Shown here one piece after another: positions 21,577 through 31,572 of a DNA stretch of 64,000 bases. How positions within the stretch are numbered: position 1 is the stretch's first letter; every line of letters starts with the position of its first letter. The stretch spans positions 395,237,581 through 395,301,580 of the forward strand of contig NC_058518.1 of NCBI RefSeq assembly GCF_904849725.1, read 5' to 3'. The translations under genes and the position numbers were made by a program. The notes below the pieces were generated by a model that had not been told where the DNA came from, searched no databases, and saw nothing but the letters and a program-made list of their open reading frames with translations. This stretch comes from Hordeum vulgare subsp. vulgare. Taxonomy: Eukaryota; Streptophyta; Magnoliopsida; Poales; Poaceae.

Positions 21577-24421
21577 ACATACCCAAGCTTCATTCCTGCT
21601 CGTCCTCGAGTAGGTAAATGATAACACAAATAATTTCTATGGTGACATGATAACACACATACAAGAACTTCAAAGTAAAGCAAGTGAGATATGCAATTCA
21701 AGTCAAGACAATAACAAGCAAGAGTCTATATCTAGTATTGAAATTAGCAAAGTAAGAACATAAAGGTGCAAGAGCTCTCGCTGTGTGTGACTCGATTGTC
21801 TCCAAATGGTGTTTGCGTGCAAGAAATGGGAGATGGGTTTAGAGCATAAAATATATTTTTAATTGAGAATTCAATCTACTAAACTTCACACTTGGTCTCC
21901 TTCGGAATCTTATTTTGACTCATCCCCAGACCACTAGTGAGGCACAAGTCAAAATGATCCTCTCCCTTTCGACTTTGAGCACTCATGCAATGGATGAGTG
22001 TAAGCAAGATATGTTGGCACCTAGGATGGAAAATAGAATAATGATGGGGAAGGAAGACAAAAAGGGTGTGAAAGGCTCACATCAATGAGGACAACCAGAG
22101 GCGAGAGAAAGCCAAATGATAGATATGATGTGAGGAGTAGGGATTGCCATGCAACGGATGCACATATGAGCTAAGATAAGCTCTCCAATGGAACTAGTGG
22201 GGGTGCATCCAACTTGCTTGCTCATGAAGACCTAGAGCTCATTTGAGGAGGCTCATTGAATATGCAAGCCAAGTTCTATAGTGTAAGGATCCCCGCATAG
22301 TTATGCATGAATGATAATCTCTATGTAGTACAAATATAGCAATGGAGTACGAGTGTTGATCTTTCAAAAGGAATAGTAGTGTTGCCCCTTCTCTCTTTTT
22401 ATTTCTTTTTTTGTGGCCTCTTTGGCTCTTTCTATTTATCTCTCATTTGTCCTCTTTGAGATCTTTTAATTTGTCCTCTTTGGGATATTTTCCTCACTTA
22501 AGGGCAACACTCTATGTTTTACAAGAATAAAAAGAAGATCATCACACTTTATAATAAGTACTCAACATAAATACAAATGAAAACTATCATGATGTATGCA
22601 AATGTATGCCTCTGCCAGTGTAGCAGGATATGCAATGATTCTAGCGCATCATGTAGCAATAATAAGGGCAAGGCCCAACTAGCAAGCGGCTCCTCGATCA
22701 AGCAAAAGCATGTATGACATGAAGATCAAGTCGTGAGATGGTGGTTGTTGCATGGCAATGTATCTCAGAAAGGCTATGGAAATGCCTTAATAGGTAGGTA
22801 TGGTGGTTGTTTTGAGGAAAGATATAATGAGGCTTATGATGACAGAGCGTATCATGCCAAGGGTTTGGATGCACCGGCGAAGTTTGCACCAACTCTCAAG
22901 ATGAGAAAGGGCAATGCACGGTACCGAAGAGGCTAGCAAAATATGGATGGTGGAAATGCCAACAATCGAATACTCACATTAGTCCGAAGAACTCATACAC
23001 TTATTATCGATAACTCTCTATCTACTTAGGAAATTCACAAAGAGACAAGTACCCCGAGGAGGAGTGTTTGGGGGTTTGGTTTTCCTTGCGCATCCTCGAC
23101 CTATGGTAACGTGGGGGTACTCTATATATTCCAACCCCTCCAGAGGTTAGCGATCAATCTAGTAGCTAGAGTTCTCAACTAATTTTTAGTTTTTGAAAAA
23201 CACACAGATTTCCAAAAATACGACACCTATCACTGATAGGCTTAAGCTCTTGGCACCAATAGTCCAAACAGTACTCAAATCAATACCTCAAAACTATTGC
23301 AAGTTACTACTATACTTAAATAGCAACCTCAATTACCTACTCATGCAAGACACACAACTCAGTGCAACAAGCCAACTCTCTAAACAAAATAAGCATAATA
23401 ACTCAAGAGAGTTCCAAAAGTAACCTAAATAAAATCTCTTAAAAAGATATAGCATGAAAACTAAGAGCTAAGCATGATAGCAGCTATGCCAAGATAGAGA
23501 ACACACAAAAAAGATAAGCATGAAAACCTATGTTGTGTTCTAGAGTGGAATGGAGCGTGCTTCTCTCCCAAACAAAGAAGGCTAGGTTCCGACTTGTTAT
23601 GAACAACAAGCAAAATTAAAACAAACTAAAAAGTAAAGAGCGGGACGCTCCAAGTATAGCATATAACATATGAAGTGATAAAAATATAGCATGGAGATGG
23701 TCAAACTCATGATTGTTGATAGAAAAGGGGATGCACGGGGGCATCCCCAAGCTTAGACGATTGAGTCTCCTTGAATATTTCTTGGGGGTGCATGGGGGCA
23801 TCCCCAAGCTTGAGCGCTTGACACTCCTGGATCTTCTTTCATCATCTTCCATCGCATACTTGAAAACTCCCTTCATATGAAACTCATCATAAGCTGATTA
23901 GAGTGGTTATTACCCATGATAAAATAATTCATTACCTACTGGAAATAAAGATTTTCATGAAAAGCTACTATTTATCATGATTGCCAAAAGGTTTTTGCAA
24001 AGGAAAAGCAAGCTTAAGATTTGCAAAATGATGAAAACACAAAACGTGGCAGAATCTGTGAAAAACAGAACAACAGGTAGTAAATAATTTTTTCGGGGCA
24101 CTTCTCCAACTCAAATCAAAAAACTCAGAACATATGCCAGAAAGACAATTATATAGATCATGATGTAAAAAAAATCAGATAAAAAAGATGATCTGGTGAT
24201 GTTTGGCGACTTTTTTCGTCAAGCACACACAATCTATGTCTGGACAGCATGTCACGACTTTTGAACTTTCTTGTAATCGGAGGCTAAAACTTGGCACAAA
24301 GCTTGAAAATAAAGATACAATGATGTTGCTACAGTAGTAAAAAGAATCAAGACCACTAAAACTGAAAGTAAAAAACAAATTGGGTTGCCTCCCAACAAGC
24401 GCTTTCTTTTATTCCTTTGAG

Positions 24422-25279
24422 CTAGGCATGATGCAAAAAAGGAGGATCAAAATTCACCAAAGTCATTGGTGTCATCAAAACCTTCAAACGGATCCTCAAC
24501 AAGTTCATCTTATTTTTCCTAGGGAACGGGTATGTACCTTCCGCTTTCCCACGTAAGCGTATGTGTCCTTTACCTATAACAATGAAGCCTTTCATGGCTC
24601 GGAGGAAGTCCCTTCCAAGCACTATGTTTCCTTGGTTTGGCTTCATGATGAAGAAATCAACCATTGCGTTCCTTTTAAAGAATGTAACCTGGACATATTT
24701 TACCTTTCCCTGGATTTCAGAAATATCCCCATTAGCATGTTCATGATAAGAAGACAAATTGTCTATGTTTAAGCTCAGAGAATCATAAACAACTTTTGGC
24801 TTTGTAGAAACCATGGATCGAATATCATAATAAGCAAGGAAGTCTTGGTTAGAGATGCTAATTCTAACAAAAGGCTCCCAGTCATCATCTATTTCCAAAA
24901 CATTTTTCTTATCAACCATGGGTTTCTCTCTTTCTCTTAAGTATAGAGCATCTATTTTCCTTTCAATGGTAGCAAGTCCATCTATAATAGTGTCATATCC
25001 ACGACCATAAACAAGGTATTTAGATAGACCATGTATAATATCAAGAGCTCTAGCCTCTTCACACTCTAAAAAATCTCCTCCAGCTATAATATCAAGAGTG
25101 TGCTTACACCAAATAAAAGGACCATAATAAAAAATTCTAAACACAATTTTAATAGGTATCCAAGGCATAATTCTTTTATGTGTTTCAAAAATTCTATACC
25201 AAGCCTCCTTCATATTTTCTCCATTCCTTTGATGGAAATCTAGGACCTCAGATTCCCTCAAAGCATCAAACCCTAACAT
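24422..25279 (-). pseudogene. Gag/aspartic-protease-like fragment of the non-autonomous element
   Basis: The frame encodes 285 residues. The N-terminal third (about 1-100) resembles the end of a gypsy gag domain: MLGFDALRESEVLDFHQRNG and an AWYRIFETHKRI segment of the kind found in Triticeae gypsy gag proteins. The C-terminal third (about 190-255) resembles the end of a retroviral-type aspartic protease fold, with NIVLGRDFLRAMKGFIVIG; the catalytic D-T/S-G triad expected upstream is not evident. The middle has no domain I recognise. The frame is intact but shorter than an active gag-pol. It may be a truncated gag made in trans by the family or simply residual coding sequence. Confidence 0.6.
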
Positions 25280-25463
25280 GCTGGACTAAGCAGAAAGAAC
25301 AACTAAAAGCAAAGTCACTAATTTTTTTGTGGTTTTTGGTATAAGACTCTAAAGCAAAAACTAGAAAGCAAACTAACAAGACTAAAAAGCAAAGGTAAAA
25401 AATAGTGTGCAACTCCCCTATCTTGAAGATTGGAGTCCCCGACAACGGCGTTAGAAACTTGCT

Positions 25464-27118
25464 TGATGACGAGTTGATGAAAATACTTCTCGCCCCTCGT
25501 TGGTTACCTCAAGTGGAAGGTGGAGATGTAGTCAGTAGCAAGTTTTCCTTGCATGGAGACTGTAAGGTTTATCAAACCAGGAGGACTCCGAGGATCAACA
25601 AGTAGGTGTCCGCTACCCTGGCACAAGCAGAAGACGTGGACCTGCACACACACAAATAACTTTGCTCCCAACGAGTACAGAGAGGTTGTCAATCTCTCCG
25701 GCCTTGTAGTTTGCAAAGGATCAAAACACAAGCGGGAATGGTGATAGTGATTGCAACGGAAAAGTAGATGAAAGCAGTAAATGATGGAGGATTCAGCAAT
25801 GGTGGTGATATGGACTGGAGTCACATGGTGTTCTCTAGTGATGTCTCTCTCCCAAAAGACGATAAACAACTTTGCTTGGGTAAACAAATTACAGCTGGGC
25901 AATTGACATAATTATAAACGCACCGCAATGCTAATTATGCTACTTGAAAGTTAGAGGCTCAATAGTAATGGTCAGTATGCCAAGACAAGTAGACCATTTA
26001 TTCATCAGCATCTACTTACTAATCATCCACCTTGAGATATTTATCCAGAACATCTCGCTGGTATTAAGTTGCGAGCCCCACCCAAAGTGTAAACTCAAAG
26101 CAACTGACAACTGCATTAACGAACTATGCATAAGGTAAACAATCCTTGCAACCGTGGTCACAAGCACCATTGTTTTGTCCCTGGTGGCAACAACACATCC
26201 CCTAGTCTCATGTTTCTGTCACTCAAGCTAGACATTAGGGGGCATGAACCCACAATCATGCATACCGCTCCCTCTTGGAGTTACAATCTACTACTCGGCC
26301 AAAGCAATAAAGTGCAACAGAGAACATGCATGAATCACTAGAGAACATAATATAAAAGGATAACCAAATATATAACACATAACAATCTGAACATAATCTC
26401 ATAATCCATTGGATCCCAACAAACCGAGCATAGCAATAGCATGAAAATTACATAGATGCCTTGATCATGTAGGGCAGCTCACAAGAGCTAATCATTGAAG
26501 CACAAGATTGGAGAGAAGACATCACATAGCTACTGGTCATGGATTCATGGTCCAAGGAGGACTACTCACGGCACGTTTGGGAAGCGTCCATGGCGGTGGA
26601 GAAGCTCCCGGAGGTCAATCCTCCCTCCGGCAGGGTGCCGGGAAGAGGTCTCCTGACGCTCCCGATCTCAGAAGCGCTGCGGCGGCGAGACGATGGAGAA
26701 ATTCGCGATTCTGGATGTGATGGAAGGGTTTCCTCTTGGAGGAGTAAATATAGGCCAAAGGAGGGCGTCAGAAGAGGTGGGGCCACCCAGGCGGCCTGTG
26801 GGCACTGCCAGGGGACAGGTCGCGCCGGGTGGTGGCCTGGGAAGCCCCTGGCTCCCCTCTGGCCCATCTTCGGTGATCTGGAAGCTTCCGTTACGTTGAT
26901 TTTTATATATTTTCTCGGGATTTTTTTGGCTTTGGAAATTTGGGTAAAGGCCCTTGCAAAAAAGACATCAACAGATAGAAACTGGCACTGGGTGCACTGA
27001 GTTAGTAGGTTAGTCCAAATATGTGTAAAAAGATATAAAAGTGTAGCAAAACATATAACAATATCACCCAAAAGATCATGGAACAAGCATATATTATAGA
27101 TACGTTTGGGATGTATCA
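25464..27118 (-). repeat. 5' LTR of the gypsy-type element
   Basis: It runs from TGATGACGAGTTGATG to GGGATGTATCA, 1655 bp. The primer-binding-like sequence lies directly to its left, at about 25438-25460. Confidence 0.93.
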
Positions 27119-27123
27119 AACAT

Positions 27124-28640
27124 GCATCACTTTTACATATGAACTTCGATTTTGATGACCTTGGGCTCGTTTTGTAGCTATTGAAAAGATCCAGGTCCTC
27201 ACATAGTGAATCACCTAATATCAAACAAAATGGGTGATGCAATCAATGCAAAGGTTTGAGTACAGAATTTGATAGGAGTAGAATTGTGTATAGAAGATGT
27301 TGACTTGAGCAAGTCCATTACGAAACCCTTTGATCCTCTCTTAATAGTGCGGGATCCCTATAATTCAAGAATCATAAAAGAGTTGCACTACATAGCAACC
27401 GATAATTCATTCTTGAGTGTATATGTTTATTCGGTGATCATCACTCCACACCACTAACGTCAAAGGAACTAATACCTTTGAGTCGAGCCTTTCACTTGAG
27501 CTTGATGTTATTATTTCTTCTTGGCTCAAGCTGAAGGCAAGACATTGATGAAGTCTTCAAGTAGCTCTCCCAGATACAATGTGGAAATCCTTGCTTTGTA
27601 TTCATCTTCACTTGTCCATCATGTGAACATCCACAAGCTTCAATCATGTAATCCTTCAGAATGGTTATCTTGAACTTGCCCTTGTCAAACATGATCATGA
27701 ACACTTGATGTCATCCTCTCATGGACACTTGGAATCTCTGTCTTGATGCGAACCCATGAGAATTACCTAACCCTCATAAACATAGATAGCACATAGTATG
27801 GGTTAGTACACAAAGTGCAATTGAATATTACTTGCCATACCAAATGATCCATGTGGTCATCATTTGCGCATGTGTGATGACCAACTTTGAGTTAACTCTT
27901 TGATCTTCATCTTGGTCAACATTTATCTTTGATCCATGATTAATCTTGATGTCTTGAAGGCTCTATTGATTTCTTATTAGGCTTCATTGCTTTAAGAAAT
28001 GATCACCAATATATCAATTGACCATGACCATATCAAGTTTCTCCACGAATCTCGTATTGGCTATAACTTGCTCGTATTCATGATACAACATAGTTTCTTG
28101 AGAGGCATAATGAATTTTTCACTTGAATTACTTGCTTCAAGATATAATCATCCATGACTCAACACATGAGCTCATCATGATCCTATTTTCAAGACATATG
28201 TAGAATTCTTCTCTTTAATTCTTCTCTCAAGATCTTGATCCATCATGGTTAAAATCATAAGCCAAAGCATGAGAATGTCTGAGATCTCAATGAACTCCAC
28301 ATAGAGCACATCTTATTCATCACACAGAATTCATCTTGATCGTATCATATTTGATTCAATCATTGAGCTCGTCCTTGATGCATGCACAACAATATGTATA
28401 TGACATTCATTTAGAATTCATTCGAGATCCTTCTTGCATCTTCATGGAACAAACATACTTCAATTATTCCAATATTCTTCATGCATTGCAAATAGAACAT
28501 TCCTTCAAATGTATAACTCAATGCAAATATAAGTCCATTAGGATTGTCATCAAGTACCAAACCACACATGGGGACTACATGCACCTTCAGTATGATGTGC
28601 CTATATGTACATCACATCTAGGTGAAGATCTTGTTTTTGT
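27124..28640. mobile_element. Unclassified repeat remnant, no gene
   Basis: This continues the repeat interrupted at 19923. Sequence near 27330-27355 (GATCCTCTCTTAATAGTGCGGGATCCC) matches the CCCTCTTAATAGTACGG block of the LTR family at 59507 and, in reverse, at 63940, so at least the left part is a relative of that LTR. The rest is AT-rich with no frame that looks coding. Confidence 0.45.
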
Positions 28641-28655
28641 GAACACATAGGAGAA

Positions 28656-29330
28656 CATGAATTTGTAGAAGGGCAATGGTAAAAAGAAAGCCCAGGAATA
28701 CTATGTCCCCTCTGATGATGAAAGATTTGTTGATTTCAACTGGTGTGAATACAAACCAGAAGAGCATAACAGAGATGTAGAGGAGGAAAATGAGATTATT
28801 GATCAACTGAAGCAAAGGAGGAAACATATAGACGATCCTCTGATTCACTTTGAAGGAGACACAGAGGTGGAAGAGATGTGCCGAGAGGTGGAGGACTCAG
28901 ACACAAAACCTGAGACACCACTTCCTCAAACATTAAGACACTTGGAAAAGCCGGACCAACTACAAGATCTCGCCATTAGGCTGAGACTAAGGTCATTCCT
29001 GGTTTCATTCCATTTGATGATTCAGGTTGTTTCCCCTGGAGACTATGCATAAGTGATTCACATGATGAGGGTGGTATAGAAGCTATACCACTTCCTTGTG
29101 TAAGAAAGAGCCAAGCCAAAAGGGGTAAGCCTAGGAAGTGGTATGATGAGACAAGGCTAGATTCTCATGAGCAACCGTGCCTGAAATTGTGCTTTACTCA
29201 TGTGTATCAGTTTAGAAGAGCCCATAGGAACTATCATATCAGGATACTTACAAATTTTCATTACCACATGAACTGTAAATATAGGATCATAGTGTGGTGC
29301 ACACAAAGGGAAAGTGGATGTCCATTCTAA
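28656..29330 (+). pseudogene. Mutator-like (MULE) transposase N-terminal fragment
   Basis: Frames on the + strand show an acidic leader (YYVPSDDERFVDFNW; later HIDDPLIHFEGDTEVEE). Next comes GKPRKWYDE, followed by LKLCFTHVYQFRRAHRNYHI and CKYRIIVWCTQRESGCPF. The last part matches the plant MuDR N-terminal domain, which precedes the DDE catalytic core of MULE transposases. There is a frame change near 28985 and stops near 29050 and 29328. The catalytic core, SWIM finger and terminal repeats are missing, so this is a truncated copy. It is unrelated by position to the complete MULE at 39381-44519. Confidence 0.75.
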
Positions 29331-29454
29331 ATGCAAAGACTGAATCTAACATAAAAACTGAATCTTTGTACTAGAAATGGACTGAATTAACCGAATTCGT
29401 CACAAGGTAACTACAAATGTACTAAAAATGACATAATTAAATTGAGGAGCCAAC

Positions 29455-29650
29455 ATTTGGTGCTTGGATTAGCATAAACCTGCACCCCACAACCATAGAA
29501 ACTCCTATCGGCGTGAATCCCCTCAAATGCAACATATTTGGAACAAGTGGCAAGGTAAAGCCTATATTTCATGCTTGGCTCCGAAGCTTTACCACAGAAT
29601 GATGCGTCTACTGTCGTGTTAGGGTTCTCCTACAATTTGTGTGCACACAT
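29455..29650 (-). pseudogene. GRF-type zinc-finger-like fragment
   Basis: One minus-strand frame stays open from about 29640 to 29460 and includes SFCGKASEPSMKYRLYLATC, then HADRSFYGCGVQVYANP. Spaced Cys pairs ending in a DRSFYGC-like block resemble the small zf-GRF proteins that occur in many transposon-rich grass loci. A possible upstream exon lies near 29740-29815 (EESNDNEFVGMDMELW). The known family continues past this point but the sequence here does not, so it is a fragment. The assignment rests on one short motif. Confidence 0.4.
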
Positions 29651-30034
29651 CATCCACTATTAGACTACGAGTGCTTGAACAGGATCTGAAAACGAAACAA
29701 AACATGAACTTTAACCGTATCTAACCCTAACCCTAGGTAAAGACCAGATCACTTACCCAAAGCTCCATATCCATGCCGACAAACTCGTTGTCGTTGCTCT
29801 CCTCGAAAATAAGAAGCCAATTCTGTTCATAAGAAGAAAGAGAAGCAGATCTATTCTATACTCGATAAGTGCCAATATGCAATGGGTAACTTGGCCAATT
29901 TGGAAAAAACGAAGAATAGAGAAAAACTATATGTAGTTCTTTCTACCACACTTTAAGATTCCAACCAGATCCTTTCATTTAAGACTTGGATTTTTTTTAT
30001 TTAATCCCTTTTTCATACTATTTTTACATCCGAT

Positions 30035-30247
30035 TCAAACAGGAGGAGTACGCCATGCTAATGTGCCTTGGATGATCCACATCTTCGGGTCAGGCGCTGA
30101 TGAGCACATTGAACTATCCATGTGGCTGAGAGCCCTCACAGCCCAGGCACAACGACGCAATTATCACGGGCGCGCTCTACCACTGAGCTAATAGCCCGCC
30201 GCGCGGGCCTCCCAAAGGGAGGCCTGCCAAAAGCAAGAAAAACTCTC
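30035..30247 (-). other. Nuclear insertion of plastid DNA (16S-trnI spacer, trnI-GAU exon 1, intron start)
   Basis: Read on the minus strand, this stretch matches the inverted-repeat rRNA operon of grass plastids: a spacer with the hairpin GGCCTCCCTTTGGGAGGCC, then GGGCTATTAGCTCAGTGGTA (trnI-GAU 5' exon), then the group II intron start (TTGCGTCGTTGTGCCTGGGC...). The intron continues to the segment GGCGTACTCCTCCTGTTTGA near 30040-30060. The comparison is from memory of the plastid operon. The match breaks near 30035 and near 30247. A few C-to-T type changes suggest moderate age. Confidence 0.88.
30161..30197 (-). tRNA. trnI-GAU: Plastid-derived trnI-GAU 5' exon (non-functional fragment)
   Basis: The 37-nt 5' exon has the acceptor stem 5' side, D arm (AGCTCAGTGGTAGAGC), anticodon stem start and GAT anticodon, and ends TGATAA at the usual intron position. 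The 3' exon is absent and only about 125 bp of the intron remains, so no mature tRNA can form. One base differs from the usual CCCCTGATAA (CCCGTGATAA here). Confidence 0.85.
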
Positions 30248-31572
30248 CACCATGGCATCACTAAACGACGGCGAGGAGACACTGGCTCGACTGCGAGGGG
30301 CGCGGCGGTGAGAGCGAGGGGGGACAGAAGGGCAGAGCAGAGACAGAGAGTGAGTGGAGTGGAGTGAGCTGCAGTGCGTGGTGAATCGTTGACCTAGCAA
30401 CGATAACGACTGTCAACCACTCACCGTCACATTTGTCCTACGTGGCACTCAACATGTAGGCCCATTCTGTCAGAAATCATGGTTAGTAGCTTCAAATTGG
30501 CCATTTATGTTTATTAAAAAAATTAACTAGGAAAGAGGTAGATTTTTGTGACGCGCAAGGAATGTGGTGGTAATTCTACCCCGAAGCTTCAAATGTGGTG
30601 GTTTTTTGTAATTCACTCTCCCTTCATCAGATTTTCCTAAATCATGACGTAAAAATGGGTCTAGAAACAATAATTATATACAGTAATATATAAACAATAA
30701 TGGGTCTATGATGATTTGAGGATAGTGCGAGCCTCGTGACATCACTTCTTCATTTTACACACACAGTTTATTGTAGCTCTACGGCTTTCCTTATGCAAGT
30801 CCGAGGATCCGGTTTCCACGAACCTATGCCTCAAAATTTTCCGACAGAGCCGCATCTGAACTTATCGTTGTTGCGTCACCAAAGTTCACCGACGATAGAG
30901 AACATTGAGAAATTTGACCATTGAAATACTCGCAAAAGACTTATAAAGGATTAAATCTTGTTGAATCGTGCATGCAAAAAGATTGGCAATCACGCCAACC
31001 ATATGACCATGGCACCACTCCAAGAGCTATTGAAGCCGACGATGGTGTGGAGATAATACACATGGACCAACGTCGACAATAACATAAAGAACATGTCAAG
31101 AATAGAACATCTAACTCTTTGACAACGCGTGACGAAGTGTCATTGCGATAGAAAGTTGAGTTGGATGACTTCGAGGCAACACCGGCGTCATTGTCGGTAT
31201 GATGTCGCCATTACACCATAGGTGAATAAAAAATATCTTGCTACACAACAAAAGAGAGACGATAATCCCACCCCCTCGAAAAAATAGAGCCAAAAGGGGA
31301 AAATTGATCTGGAATATAATGCTATAATCACAACATCAATACTCTGAAGTATGATATGACATTAATCTTACATGCCACATAAAATATACACTAATAGAGT
31401 AACTGATAGCCAAAGATTTATCCTAATTGAAACCTAAAGTACTTTAAAGTGAGGAAGTATTTTTTTAATGGAAAAAGAAATAGAGGAAGTGGGGATGAAC
31501 TCAGTCCCCATCTCCTCCAAGTAGAGATCGTCTTGACGCTGTGGAAGGGGAAGTGAGAGTGAGAGCAGCATA
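30248..31572. other. Intergenic region upstream of the methyltransferase gene
   Basis: A GC-rich low-complexity patch (30250-30370) is followed by AT-rich DNA without a credible gene. Sequence near 30580-30650 (CAAATGTGGTGG, then AATTCACTCTCCC) looks like a transposon terminus, but no partner end was found. No clear TATA box lies before the start codon at 31573; the 5' leader presumably starts within the last 100 bp. Confidence 0.4.

Larger units (their letters stand above)
19924..27118 (-). mobile_element. Complete non-autonomous gypsy-type LTR retrotransposon, 7195 bp, TSD AACAT
   Basis: Two LTRs in the same orientation (19924-21576 and 25464-27118) flank a 3.9 kb internal region, and AACAT is duplicated at 19919-19923 and 27119-27123. 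On the minus strand the 5' LTR is on the right. It is followed by TTTCTAACGCCGTTGTCGGG, a primer-binding-like region (25438-25457). A purine-rich AGCTTGGGTATGT precedes the 3' LTR. Only a 285-codon gag/protease-like piece is present; no reverse transcriptase, RNase H or integrase was found, so movement would need enzymes from a related element. The first 100 bp of the two LTRs differ at roughly a dozen positions by eye, so the insertion is not recent. Confidence 0.93.

Noticed and set aside
29724..29738. CTAACCCTAACCCTA, telomere-like repeat
   Set aside because: Only two units; far too short to be an interstitial telomere tract.
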